Below are positions 23,785-32,507 of a stretch of 64,000 bases of DNA, in pieces. Every line of letters starts with the position of its first letter. Within the stretch, counting starts at the first letter, position 1. Source of the stretch: Candidatus Delongbacteria bacterium (GTDB lineage Bacteria; CAIWAD01); contig JACKCN010000006.1 of assembly GCA_020634015.1 (NCBI GenBank), positions 239,733 to 303,732 of the forward strand. Direction: 5' to 3'. Under the pieces are notes generated by a model, which worked only from the letters and a program-made list of their open reading frames with translations, searched no databases and was not told the DNA's origin. The translations under genes were made by a program, and so were the position numbers.

Positions 23785-24357
23785 TCAGGGGGTCTGCTGG
23801 GCTGCGGCATCCGGCAGCTCGCGCGTCGTGGAAACGGGCTGCAGGTCGTTCAGGTCCTGGGCCCGGCGCGTGGTGTCGGTGCTCACCGAATCGCGCGCGC
23901 TTTCGAAATCGCGGGAGGCCAGCACACCGGTCTCGGGTTGGGCCGGGTTGGCGGGCGCTTCGGCAATGCCGCTGGGGGCCGGTGTGCCCACCTGGGCGGA
24001 ATTCCAGCTGCCCACCATGGCGAAGAGCATGACCGCGGCGGCACCACTGACCACCAGCAGGGCACCACGGCGCCAGAATGAACTGGGCGGCGTGACGACC
24101 TGACCTGCGGGCGCGGCCCCGGAGCTCTCCTCCGCAGCGATCACCGTCTGCAGGCGTGCCTTGAGGCGGGCTTCGAAACCTGCGGGAGCCGAATCGCCTC
24201 CGCTGCGCAGGCTGCTGCGGATGGCCACAGCCTCGCGATGTTCGGCCGCACAGAGAGGGTCCTGCAGCAGGCTTTCCATGCGGGTGTGGTGTTCGAAGCC
24301 GGAGCCTTCGGCAAGCCAGTCCCACAGGTGTTCGGAAAAGAATTGGTGATCGTTCAT
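23785..24357 (-). CDS. Putative membrane anti-sigma factor
   Basis: The product is 190 residues, encoded 3 bases after the ECF sigma gene. The acidic N-terminal cytoplasmic domain (MNDHQFFSEHLWDWLAEGSG, then LCAAEHREAVAIRS) is followed by one membrane span at about residues 97-117 (ALLVVSGAAAVMLFAMVG) and a polar periplasmic tail rich in A, P and T. The gene order and topology are those of RseA/zinc-associated anti-sigma factors, although the H-x3-C-x2-C zinc motif is absent. Its function, holding the sigma factor at the membrane, is inferred from context. Confidence 0.75.
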   Translation of the reverse strand: MNDHQFFSEHLWDWLAEGSGFEHHTRMESLLQDPLCAAEHREAVAIRSSLRSGGDSAPAGFEARLKARLQTVIAAEESSGAAPAGQVVTPPSSFWRRGALLVVSGAAAVMLFAMVGSWNSAQVGTPAPSGIAEAPANPAQPETGVLASRDFESARDSVSTDTTRRAQDLNDLQPVSTTRELPDAAAQQTP

Positions 24358-24360
24358 TTG

Positions 24361-24930
24361 CTAGTCCCCGACATAATCCCTGAGCATTTCCTTCAATCGT
24401 CCGCGGGCCCGATTGACACGGCTTTTGACCGTGCCCAACGGCACACCGAGCACTTGAACAATCTCCTCATATGAAAGTTCCTCGATTTCGCGCAGGATGA
24501 TCACTTCGCGAAATTCGTCGGGCAGGTTGGCCATGGCTTCGCGCACAGCTTCAACGGTCATCTTGCCCGCCACCTCCTCGTCCACGGGACGCTTGCGGTC
24601 GGGCAGTTCGCGGGGCTTGTCCTCATCCCGGTCATTTTCCAGATCGGTCAGGGGCATCCGGTTCTGCTTGCGCATGTGCGAGCGAACCAGATTGGCCGCG
24701 ATGGTGTAGATCCAGGTGGAAAAACGCGCGATGGTGCGATAACTCATGCGATGCACGTAGAGCCGCATGAAGGTTTCCTGCAGCAGGTCCTCGGCGGTCT
24801 GTCCGTTGCGCACCATGCGCATGATGAACGCATAGAGCCGGTCCTTGAACCGGGCCACCAGGACGTCGTAACACTCCATGTCTCCGGCCTGCAGCCGCAG
24901 CATGACCTCTTCGTCGCTGAGTTCCTTCAT
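24361..24930 (-). CDS. rpoE: ECF RNA polymerase sigma factor (RpoE-like)
   Basis: The 189-residue protein has region 2 (LYAFIMRMVRN, AEDLLQETFMRLYVH, FSTWIYTIAANLVRSH) and region 4 (LPDEFREVIILREIEELSY, then GVPLGTVKSRVNRARGRLK), with an acidic linker. This is a group IV sigma of the RpoE/SigW kind that directs core polymerase to stress promoters. The ATG at 24930 forms an ATGA overlap with holA; another ATG three codons upstream is also possible. The anti-sigma gene follows at once. Being the penultimate gene of a cell-wall operon suggests autoregulation by envelope stress, which is inference. Confidence 0.93.
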   Translation of the reverse strand: MKELSDEEVMLRLQAGDMECYDVLVARFKDRLYAFIMRMVRNGQTAEDLLQETFMRLYVHRMSYRTIARFSTWIYTIAANLVRSHMRKQNRMPLTDLENDRDEDKPRELPDRKRPVDEEVAGKMTVEAVREAMANLPDEFREVIILREIEELSYEEIVQVLGVPLGTVKSRVNRARGRLKEMLRDYVGD

Positions 24931-25925
24931 AGCCTGCATAGTTCCACAATCAGCTGGTTCAAACGGATTGAATTGGGAAGTGCGCTGCCACCCTTGAGGT
25001 CCCCGTCCGCATCACGCAGCAGACGGCAGGCCGCTGCCAGCGAGGAGGCGCTCCAGTGACGCAACTGCTGGAGATTCCGGTTGGCCACCCATGAATTGCG
25101 CTGTTCCAGCACGCGGGCCACGGCGGCCGCATCGTGGCCCGAGTCCCGCAGGGAGGCCGTGACCCACAACCGGCCAAAACTCTTGCTCAGGGCCGGCAGC
25201 AGGGTGTATTCATTCTGCGCCAAGGTAAGCAGTTCCTTGAGGATTGCACAGCAGCGCGCCGCATTGCGTTCGAGCACCGCATCGGTCAGCGAGAACAGGC
25301 TGACTTCCCGGGGAGTTCCCAGCACGGTGGCCAGCAGGTCCGCATCGATGACCGTGCGATTCTCCGCGGCCGAGAGCAGGGCCAGCTTCTCCAGCTCCTG
25401 ACTGACGGTGCGCAGGCTGGCCCCCACCAGATGTTCGGCCAGTGCGGCCGCCTGGGCCTGTGGCAGTTCCAGGCCCTGGGCCTGGCAGGCCTCCTGCATC
25501 CAGCCGGGCAGGATCGACCCATCCAGCAGCGGGAACTCGACCACCCGGGCCACCTTGCGCAGCTCCTTCCAGACGGACTTGCGCCCGTCGACGCTGCCGG
25601 CGGTCAGCACCAGGATCGTGCTGGGCGAGGGATTCTTGATGTAGGTGCGCAGGTCGTCCAGCAGGGCGGCGCTTGCCCGCTCCATGCCGCGCACGATCAC
25701 CAGCCGCCGGGGACTCATCATGGGAAAGGAGGCGGCGAGCCGGAACAGGTGTTCGCCCGATACCTCGTCGGCCTGGAACACATCGCGGTTGAAGTCGGCC
25801 AGCGCGGGGTCCACGACCCCATCATGGAACACGGCAAGGGCCTGCTCCAGCAGCAGATCCTCCTCGCCCACCAGGAGCTGGAGCGGGGCCAGCGGTTCCG
25901 CCAGCAGTCGGGCTGGGTCGGTCAC
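24927..25925 (-). CDS. holA: DNA polymerase III delta subunit
   Basis: The 332-residue clamp-loader delta subunit opens the beta clamp. The N-terminus PLAPLQLLVGEEDLLLEQAL carries the hallmark G-E-E/D-x-x-L-x-E motif. AAA+-like domain II and the C-terminal collar follow (ILKELLTLAQNEYTLLPAL, GRLWVTASL). The GTG start at 25925 overlaps the amidotransferase stop as GTGA. An upstream in-frame extension to 26039 lies inside that gene and is rejected. The gene is an unusual passenger between a C26 amidase and the ECF sigma gene, with 4-base overlaps on both sides. Confidence 0.88.
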   Translation of the reverse strand: MTDPARLLAEPLAPLQLLVGEEDLLLEQALAVFHDGVVDPALADFNRDVFQADEVSGEHLFRLAASFPMMSPRRLVIVRGMERASAALLDDLRTYIKNPSPSTILVLTAGSVDGRKSVWKELRKVARVVEFPLLDGSILPGWMQEACQAQGLELPQAQAAALAEHLVGASLRTVSQELEKLALLSAAENRTVIDADLLATVLGTPREVSLFSLTDAVLERNAARCCAILKELLTLAQNEYTLLPALSKSFGRLWVTASLRDSGHDAAAVARVLEQRNSWVANRNLQQLRHWSASSLAAACRLLRDADGDLKGGSALPNSIRLNQLIVELCRL

Positions 25926-26680
25926 CGGCCCGTTTCCACGGCACGACGAGTGGCTTCGGTGAGGAACTGGGCCATGAGTGCGCGGGAGGCGGGTTCGCCC
26001 GGCAGGCGCTCGGGGTGCCACTGGACACCCAGCATCCATTGGTCTGGGTCTTCGCCCACCAGAGCCTCGATGATTCCCGAGGCATCGGCCGCACGAGCGA
26101 TCACCCGTTGGCCGCGCCCGAGACGTTTCACGGCCTGGTGGTGGGTGCTGTTGACTCCGAAGCGCAGTGGCAGATCACTGAAACACGCCGGTTGCGGACC
26201 GTCGAGCAGCACCTCGTGAACCAGCGCGGAATGTGCATCCGGGCGGCTGTGGCCCTCGATGCCCGGCTCGGTGGGCAGGTCCTGCCAGAGCTCGCCGCCT
26301 GCGCTGACGGCAATCTGCTGCATGCCGCGGCAGACCCCCAGCACGGGGACGCGCCGCTGAAGTGCCGCCTGCAACAGCGCGTGTTCGTAGTGGGTCCGGC
26401 GCTGCTCATCGCCCACCTCCAGCACCACTGGACCCGGGTTGTCCGGATCGAATCCGGGGTCCAGATCGGGACCGCCGCTCAGCAACAGGCCGTCGAGCCG
26501 GTCGATCAACTGCCCGATGCGGGCGTCTCCGGCGAAGGGCAGGGCAACGGGGATACCTCCACCGCCAGCCACCCAGGCGGCATAGGCCGCGGATTGCAGC
26601 TCCAGCACGGACGAGTTGTAGAAGCCGCGCTCGTGGTTGCTGTCCAGCAGCATGCTGATGCCGATCAGGGGAGCGTTCAC
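25922..26680 (-). CDS. Gamma-glutamyl-gamma-aminobutyrate hydrolase family (C26) class I amidotransferase
   Basis: The 252-residue protein has the PuuD/C26 pattern: PLIGISMLLD at the start, LLLSGGPDLDP, the nucleophile Cys in VLGVCRGMQ, and the catalytic His-Glu in GVQWHPERLPG. The family removes gamma-glutamyl groups from small amines or acts on related amides; the true substrate here is unknown. GTG at 26680 overlaps the uppP stop (GTGA) and has GAGG about 6 bases upstream. Its place among cell-wall genes could mean a role with gamma-D-glutamyl peptides, but that is speculation. Confidence 0.85.
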   Translation of the reverse strand: MNAPLIGISMLLDSNHERGFYNSSVLELQSAAYAAWVAGGGGIPVALPFAGDARIGQLIDRLDGLLLSGGPDLDPGFDPDNPGPVVLEVGDEQRRTHYEHALLQAALQRRVPVLGVCRGMQQIAVSAGGELWQDLPTEPGIEGHSRPDAHSALVHEVLLDGPQPACFSDLPLRFGVNSTHHQAVKRLGRGQRVIARAADASGIIEALVGEDPDQWMLGVQWHPERLPGEPASRALMAQFLTEATRRAVETGR

Positions 26681-27474
26681 AGGGCCCTCAGCACGAGGCT
26701 GGTGGCACCCACCAGCAGACAGTAGACGGCGAACCAGCTGAGGCTGCGCTTGCGCACCGCCACCAGCAGCCACTGCAGGGCGAAATACCCCACAATTGCC
26801 GCACTGGCGAAACCGGCCAGCAATTCGATCGTGGAATAGGCGGGCGGCAGCGCATTCGGCTCGAGGGAATCCTTGAGTTGCAGCAGGGCTGCCCCGGCAA
26901 CCGCGGGCACCGACATCAGAAATGAGAATCGTGCCGCTTCTTCCGGCTGGATTCTGAGCAGCAGCCCGGTCACGATGGTGGATCCGGAGCGGCTGATGCC
27001 GGGCAGGATCGCCATCGACTGGGCCAGCCCCAGCGTGACCGCTCGTTTCCAGCCGATGTCCTCGGCGTGCACCTCGCCACGGCGGGCCCGGTCACCGATC
27101 AGCAGAATCAGGCCGGTGACCATCAGCAGGGCCGAGACGGTGGCGGGATGGGCGAAGACCGATTCAAAAAAGTCCTTGAGACTCAAACCGATGAGAGCGG
27201 TGGGAATGCTGGCGGCCACCAGCAGGCCCAGCAAGCGCCGGTACTCGGGATCCCCGCGCCCGGGCACCAGTGCCAGAGCCAGTCGCAGCACATCCTGACG
27301 GTAGGCGAAGACAATGGCGAGCAGGGTTCCCAGGTGCAGAATGATTTCCAGCCGGATATCCGTGCCACCTTCGATGCCCAGCAGTTCCTGCCCCAGCACC
27401 AGGTGTCCCGAGCTGGAAATGGGCAGAAACTCGGTGAGTCCCTGAACCAGCCCGAGAATGATCGTTTCCAGCAT
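26677..27474 (-). CDS. uppP: Undecaprenyl-diphosphatase
   Basis: This 265-residue integral membrane enzyme dephosphorylates undecaprenyl pyrophosphate to recycle the lipid carrier for peptidoglycan, capsule and LPS. The family motifs are present: the N-terminal GLVQGLTEFLPISSSGHLVL with the catalytic Glu and Ser/His, and PGISRSGSTIVTGLLL in the second half. About eight hydrophobic spans are visible. The ATG immediately follows the TGA of the LpoA-like gene (TGAATG), so translation is probably coupled. Loss or overproduction in other bacteria alters bacitracin tolerance; this is family knowledge. Confidence 0.95.
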   Translation of the reverse strand: MLETIILGLVQGLTEFLPISSSGHLVLGQELLGIEGGTDIRLEIILHLGTLLAIVFAYRQDVLRLALALVPGRGDPEYRRLLGLLVAASIPTALIGLSLKDFFESVFAHPATVSALLMVTGLILLIGDRARRGEVHAEDIGWKRAVTLGLAQSMAILPGISRSGSTIVTGLLLRIQPEEAARFSFLMSVPAVAGAALLQLKDSLEPNALPPAYSTIELLAGFASAAIVGYFALQWLLVAVRKRSLSWFAVYCLLVGATSLVLRAL

Positions 27475-29034
27475 TCAGCGTCCTCCCCAGGGGGTGAATC
27501 GTGACCCATCCCAGATCAGTGTGCGCAGGCCCTGGTTGACCCTCTGCTCCAGACGGAAGTCACCCCCGTAGGCGGAGGGAAGATCCAGGTGTTCCAGAGC
27601 CTCGCGGAAGGAGCGCCCCTCCTCGGCCGCGGCCTGCCCGGCCAGCAGCAACAGGCGTGCGCATTCGAACCCCACGGTTTCGTTGCGACTGGCTTCACGG
27701 CCTTCCTTGACCCGGACCTGATTCATGAAGGGGCCACTTCCGTCGAGACCCGCCGCGGGCAGCCAGTCGCTGACCACCAGCAGATGATCACGAAACACCG
27801 AGAGGCGCTGGGGATTCTCGCCTTCCAGGAATGTGGCATCGCCGAGCATCCAGCCATCGGGATTGGCGGCTGCCAACTGGGGAATCAGGACATCGGCGTC
27901 TTCGGGCAGGGGAAGCACCAGCAGTCCATCATTGAAATCGAAGGCGTCGGCGTAGATGCACAGGTTCTCCATCTGGCGCCGGGCATCCTTGGTGCCGGGC
28001 AGGTACCACTGGGGCGGTCCCAGTTCCATGCCGCGGGACAGGGCGGCCTCCTCGAGACGATCCTGGAGCTGGTTGCCCGCACGGTTCGCCGGTATCAGGC
28101 TGATCAGGTTGTGCAGATCGAGGGTGTGTTCGGCCAGATCAAGCAACTCGTCCAGCTTGTGTGCGGCCGGCGTGTTGAACTGGTAGAAACTGGAATCGGC
28201 CTGGCTGAGCCCATTGCCCGAGTACCAGGGAAAGATCACCGGAAAGGGCGCTCCGAAGGCTGCGGCGGCCGCATAGCCCGGTTCGCCGGGAACGATCACC
28301 GCATCCAGCTCTTCGCCGCTGAGGGCGCTCAGTTGCTGGTGCGCCAGCAGAGGGTCGGACTCACAGTCGCGCAGCACCAGTTCCCAGTCGCCATCGGCGT
28401 GTGCGGCGAAGGCCGCCTCCAGACCCGCGAGCAGTTCGCGGCCCATGCGCCCATCGTGACCGCGCAATGGCAGAACCGCCGCGATCCGGTGATGCAGACT
28501 GGGCAGAAGCTCGAGGCCCGGAAGACGCGCGAGGCGCTCTTCGCCCAGCCAGAGCGCCAGCTCGCGGCGCTGGGGGGCGTTGAGACCATCGTGACACACG
28601 CGAGTCGTGAATGACTGGACTCTGGGCAGGAGTGGCGAGTCGCTGGCCAGGCCCAGCCAGAGAGTACAGCCCGAGCGGGCCGCCTGCAGGCTGCTGCCGC
28701 GCCGGGCCAGGCTGCGTACCTGCAGCCAATCGGCGTAGGACACACGCTCGGCACCCGGGGCACTGCCCTTGAAGGTCGACAGGGCCGCGTCAAAGGCGGC
28801 CACCTGACCACTCTCCTCCAGGCGCCAGAGATCCAGCAGCTTCCAGTCGGCCATGCGGGACGGGTCCTTGCTCTGGTTCTCGGCCAGCCCCTGCTGGATC
28901 AGCGGAGCCAGGCTGGCCGGATCGGCACCGGCGAGCGCCTGCTCAAGCACCTGGCGGGGCGAGGATTGTGTCGCCGCCTGGGCATTGAGACCGAGGGCCA
29001 GCAGGATCGGGAACGTCGAACGGAACACACGCAT
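27475..29034 (-). CDS. LpoA-like / type 1 periplasmic-binding-fold exported protein
   Basis: The 519-residue exported protein has a signal peptide (MRVFRSTFPILLALGLNAQA). An N-terminal helical TPR-like region spans about residues 25-180. Then comes a periplasmic binding fold starting RIAAVLPLRGHDGRMGRELL, with YAAAAAFGAPFPVIFPWYSG, HNLISLIPANRAGNQLQDRL and GWMLGDATFLEG. This TPR-plus-binding-fold layout is that of LpoA (YraM), the outer-membrane activator of penicillin-binding protein 1A, although no lipobox Cys is seen. Its neighbours glmS and uppP support a peptidoglycan role. Alternatives are a divergent amino-acid-binding protein. Confidence 0.65.
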   Translation of the reverse strand: MRVFRSTFPILLALGLNAQAATQSSPRQVLEQALAGADPASLAPLIQQGLAENQSKDPSRMADWKLLDLWRLEESGQVAAFDAALSTFKGSAPGAERVSYADWLQVRSLARRGSSLQAARSGCTLWLGLASDSPLLPRVQSFTTRVCHDGLNAPQRRELALWLGEERLARLPGLELLPSLHHRIAAVLPLRGHDGRMGRELLAGLEAAFAAHADGDWELVLRDCESDPLLAHQQLSALSGEELDAVIVPGEPGYAAAAAFGAPFPVIFPWYSGNGLSQADSSFYQFNTPAAHKLDELLDLAEHTLDLHNLISLIPANRAGNQLQDRLEEAALSRGMELGPPQWYLPGTKDARRQMENLCIYADAFDFNDGLLVLPLPEDADVLIPQLAAANPDGWMLGDATFLEGENPQRLSVFRDHLLVVSDWLPAAGLDGSGPFMNQVRVKEGREASRNETVGFECARLLLLAGQAAAEEGRSFREALEHLDLPSAYGGDFRLEQRVNQGLRTLIWDGSRFTPWGGR

Positions 29035-29043
29035 GGACTGACT

Positions 29044-30864
29044 TTACTCCACCGTCACACTTTTGGCAAGGTTGCGCGGCTGGTCCACATCGCAGCCGCG
29101 CTGGACGGCCACGTAGTAGGACAACAACTGCAAGGGAATCGAGGCCAGAATGGGCATCACGATCGGGTGGCACTCGGGAATCAGGATCACGTCATCGGCC
29201 AGATCCTTGAGCTTGCGATCGGCCTGGGTGGCGATCACGATGGTCTTGCCCTGGCGCGCACGCACTTCCTGGAGATTGGAGATCACCTTCTCGTAGTTGT
29301 CGTCGGAAGGGGCCACCACGATCACCGGCATGTTCTCGTCGATCAGCGCGATCGGCCCGTGTTTCATCTCGGCGGCCGGATATCCTTCCGCGTGGATGTA
29401 GCTGATTTCCTTCAGCTTGAGCGCGCCTTCGAGGGCCACCGGGAAGGCCAGCCCGCGCCCCAGATAGAGCGCATTGTGATGCGGGGCCAGCCGGGTGGCG
29501 ATCTTCTCGATGTGGGGCGCGTCCTTGAGGATCTGTTCGACCTTGGCGGGCAGGGCCTTCAGCTCGTCGACCAGGCTCTTGCCCACGGCAAAGCCCATGT
29601 TGCGGATGCGCGCCAGGTTGATGGTGAGCAGGGTCAGCACCACCAGCTGGCTGGTGAAGGCCTTGGTGCTGGCCACGCCGATCTCGGGGCCGGCATGGAT
29701 GTAGATTCCGCCGTGGGATTCCCGCGCGATGGCGCTGCCGGGTCGGTTGCAGATGCCCAGCACGAGCGCGCCCTTGCGCTTGGCTTCCTTCATGGCGGCC
29801 AGGGTGTCGGCGGTTTCGCCGGACTGGCTGATCGCGATCACGGCCGTGTTCTCGTCGACCACCGGGTTGCGGTAGCGGAACTCGCTGGCGTACTCGACTT
29901 CCACAGGGATGCGCAGGTACTCCTCGAGCATGTACTCGCCCACCAGGGCGGCGTGCCAGGAGGTTCCGCAGGCGGTCAGCACCAGACGGTTGCATTCGAG
30001 CAGGCGGTCGATCACGCCATCCAGGCCGCCCAGCTTGGTGGTGCCTTCCTCGGGCAGCAGCCGGCCGGCGAAACTGTCGGAGATGGTGCGGGGCTGCTCG
30101 AAGATTTCCTTGAGCATGAAGTGGGGAAAGTCGCCCTTGTCAATGCGCTCGACTTCATCCATCAGCTCGGTGACCATGGGCTGGAACTGCCCGGCGCCGA
30201 TGGTCGAAAAGCGGACCTCGTCGGGCTCGATCACGGCCATTTCGCCGTCTTCCAGGATCACCACGTTCTGGGTGTAGCCGATCAGCGCACTGCGATCCGA
30301 GGCCAGGTAGTTTTCCTTTTCACCCAGCCCGATGATCAGCGGCGAGCCCATCTTGGCCACCACAATCCGGCCCGGCTCGTCCTGGTGCACCACGGCAATG
30401 CCGTAGGCCCCCGTGACCAGCCCCAGCACTTCGCGCACGGCCATTTCAAGGTCGCCCGTGTAACACTTCTGGATCAGGTGGGCCAGGACTTCGGTATCGG
30501 TTTCGCTCTGCATCTTGTAGCCCAGCTGGAGCAGCTCCTGGCGCAGGGTCGAATAGTTCTCGATGATGCCGTTGTGAATCAGCGCCACCTTGCCGTCCTG
30601 ACTGGTGTGGGGGTGGGCGTTGATCTCGGAGGGCTTGCCATGCGTGGCCCAGCGGGTATGGCCGATGCCCGCATGCTGGGTCAGCTGCGGAGTCAGCTTC
30701 TGACGCAGGTTCTCGATTTTCCCCTTGGCCTTCACGACCGTGACTTTGTCATCCAGCAGGGCCAGTCCGGCCGAGTCGTAACCGCGGTACTCCAGACGCT
30801 TGAGTCCCTCCATCAGGAAGGGCACTGCATTCCGGAAACCGGTATATCCAACGATTCCGCACAT
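29044..30864 (-). CDS. glmS: Glutamine-fructose-6-phosphate aminotransferase (isomerizing)
   Basis: The 606-residue enzyme makes glucosamine-6-phosphate, the committed step to UDP-GlcNAc for peptidoglycan and lipid A. The N-terminal glutaminase starts MCGIVGYTG, leaving Cys2 as the nucleophile, and includes EYRGYDSAGLAL and GHTRWATHGKPSEINAHPH. The two SIS isomerase domains contain ACGTSWHAALVGEYMLEE and AISQSGETADTL. The C-terminus DQPRNLAKSVTVE is exact for the family. GGAG lies about 9 bases before the ATG. It heads the envelope operon; no glmS ribozyme could be recognised in the 101-base leader, which is too short for one. Confidence 0.97.
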   Translation of the reverse strand: MCGIVGYTGFRNAVPFLMEGLKRLEYRGYDSAGLALLDDKVTVVKAKGKIENLRQKLTPQLTQHAGIGHTRWATHGKPSEINAHPHTSQDGKVALIHNGIIENYSTLRQELLQLGYKMQSETDTEVLAHLIQKCYTGDLEMAVREVLGLVTGAYGIAVVHQDEPGRIVVAKMGSPLIIGLGEKENYLASDRSALIGYTQNVVILEDGEMAVIEPDEVRFSTIGAGQFQPMVTELMDEVERIDKGDFPHFMLKEIFEQPRTISDSFAGRLLPEEGTTKLGGLDGVIDRLLECNRLVLTACGTSWHAALVGEYMLEEYLRIPVEVEYASEFRYRNPVVDENTAVIAISQSGETADTLAAMKEAKRKGALVLGICNRPGSAIARESHGGIYIHAGPEIGVASTKAFTSQLVVLTLLTINLARIRNMGFAVGKSLVDELKALPAKVEQILKDAPHIEKIATRLAPHHNALYLGRGLAFPVALEGALKLKEISYIHAEGYPAAEMKHGPIALIDENMPVIVVAPSDDNYEKVISNLQEVRARQGKTIVIATQADRKLKDLADDVILIPECHPIVMPILASIPLQLLSYYVAVQRGCDVDQPRNLAKSVTVE

Positions 30865-30965
30865 CGCTCATTGCTCCCAGTGTGTGATTGCCGATGGCCC
30901 GGATGCCAGCCGGATGCACCCGTTCCCCTTGCTATCGGCGTGCCGGACAAGCGGGTCCAGCAGGG

Positions 30966-32507
30966 CTATTCCCATTCGATGGTGGCCGGGGGTTTGGACG
31001 AGATGTCGTAGACCACCCGGTTGATGCCTCGCACTTCGTTGATGATGCGGCCCGAAATGCGCCCCAGCAGCTCCCATGGCAGGGGCACGAACTCGGCCGT
31101 CATCGCGTCCGTCGAATTGACCGCGCGCAGGGCCAGCACATTCTCGTAGGTGCGCTGGTCGCCCATCACGCCCACGCTGTGCACGGGCAGCAGCACGGCC
31201 AAAGCCTGCCAGGTGCGGTCGTACCAGCCGGAATCGCGCAGTTCTTCGATGAAGATCCTGTCCGCTTCCTGCAGCACGCGCACCCTTTCGGCACTGATTT
31301 CACCCAGAATCCGGATGCCCAGACCGGGACCCGGAAAGGGGTGGCGCCAGAGCATGGCATGGGGCAGTCCCAACCCTTCGCCCACCTGGCGCACCTCGTC
31401 CTTGAACAGTTCACGCAGCGGTTCCAGCAGACGGAACTTCATCCGTTCGGGCAGACCGCCCACGTTGTGATGGGTCTTGATGGTCTGGCTGGGGCCGCGG
31501 GTCATCACCGACTCGATCACGTCGGGATAGAGCGTGCCCTGGGCCAGGAATTCCACCTGGGGCAGATGGCGCACGGCCTCCTCGAAGACATCGATGAAGG
31601 TGCGCCCGATGGCCTTGCGCTTCTGCTCGGGTTCCGAAATGCCCTTGAGCGCCTCCATGAAGCGCTCGCTGGCGTCAATCGCCATCAGGTTGAAGCCCAG
31701 ATGCTCGCGGAAGGTGCTGACCACCTCTTCGCTCTCGCCCGCGCGCATCAGGCCGTTGTTGACGTACACGCAGTGCAGCCGGTCGCCGATGGCGCGGTGG
31801 ATCAGGGCGGCCGCCACCGAACTGTCGACTCCGCCGGACAGTCCACAGACCACATGGGCCGTGTCACCCACCAGGGCCCGGATCTCGCGGACCTGCTCCT
31901 CGATCACGTGCCCGGCCGTCCAGTCGGCCGTGCAGCCGCAGATGTCGAAGATGAAGTTGCGCAGCAGTTCCCGCCCGTGTACCGTGTGCTGCACTTCCGG
32001 ATGGAACTGCACGCCCCAGAGCCTCAGGCCCGGATGATGCAGCGCGGCCACCGGGCAGGTATCGGTGCGGGCCAGCACGCTGCATCCTTCGGGCACGCCG
32101 GCCAGCTGGTCCCCGTGGCTCATCCAGACCCTGCTCTCGGGAGCGAAACCTTCGAACAGTGGATCGGCCACCACCTTGAGCTGGGCCAGCCCGTACTCGC
32201 GGGATTCGCCGGGCAGTACCGTGGCGCCCAGCATGCGTCCGCAGAGCTGGAGGCCGTAACACACTCCCAGAATGGGTACTCCCAGATCCTCGAGCCTGTA
32301 CTCGGGCTGCGGGGCATCGACGTCGTAGACCGAGCTGGGTCCGCCCGAGAAGATCACGCCCCTGGGGGCCAGTTCCCGGATCTTCTCGATGCTCGTGTTC
32401 CACGGCAGGATCAGCGAATTGACCTTGAGCTCGCGAATCTTGCGGGCGATCAGCTGGGTGTACTGGGAGCCGAAATCCAGCACGAGGATCTGCGGATGGG
32501 TATTCAT
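30966..32507 (-). CDS. guaA: GMP synthase (glutamine-hydrolysing)
   Basis: The 513-residue enzyme aminates XMP to GMP. The class I glutaminase domain shows LVLDFGSQYTQLIARKIREL, the nucleophile Cys in GVCYGLQLCG and the His/Glu of VQFHPEVQHT. The ATP pyrophosphatase P-loop is GLSGGVDSSVAAALI, and the C-terminal dimerisation domain ends SKPPATIEWE, as in the family. The ATG at 32507 overlaps the surE stop as ATGA; an in-frame extension to 33152 lies within surE and is rejected. It is the last gene of the accD-surE-guaA run. Confidence 0.97.
   Translation of the reverse strand: MNTHPQILVLDFGSQYTQLIARKIRELKVNSLILPWNTSIEKIRELAPRGVIFSGGPSSVYDVDAPQPEYRLEDLGVPILGVCYGLQLCGRMLGATVLPGESREYGLAQLKVVADPLFEGFAPESRVWMSHGDQLAGVPEGCSVLARTDTCPVAALHHPGLRLWGVQFHPEVQHTVHGRELLRNFIFDICGCTADWTAGHVIEEQVREIRALVGDTAHVVCGLSGGVDSSVAAALIHRAIGDRLHCVYVNNGLMRAGESEEVVSTFREHLGFNLMAIDASERFMEALKGISEPEQKRKAIGRTFIDVFEEAVRHLPQVEFLAQGTLYPDVIESVMTRGPSQTIKTHHNVGGLPERMKFRLLEPLRELFKDEVRQVGEGLGLPHAMLWRHPFPGPGLGIRILGEISAERVRVLQEADRIFIEELRDSGWYDRTWQALAVLLPVHSVGVMGDQRTYENVLALRAVNSTDAMTAEFVPLPWELLGRISGRIINEVRGINRVVYDISSKPPATIEWE

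Noticed and set aside
30865..30965. glmS ribozyme or other riboswitch before glmS
   Set aside because: The 101-base gap is too short for a glmS ribozyme and shows no recognisable core.
28966..31011. Plus-strand frame of about 680 codons opposite glmS
   Set aside because: glmS is unambiguous on the minus strand and the opposite frame shows no domain or start signals.
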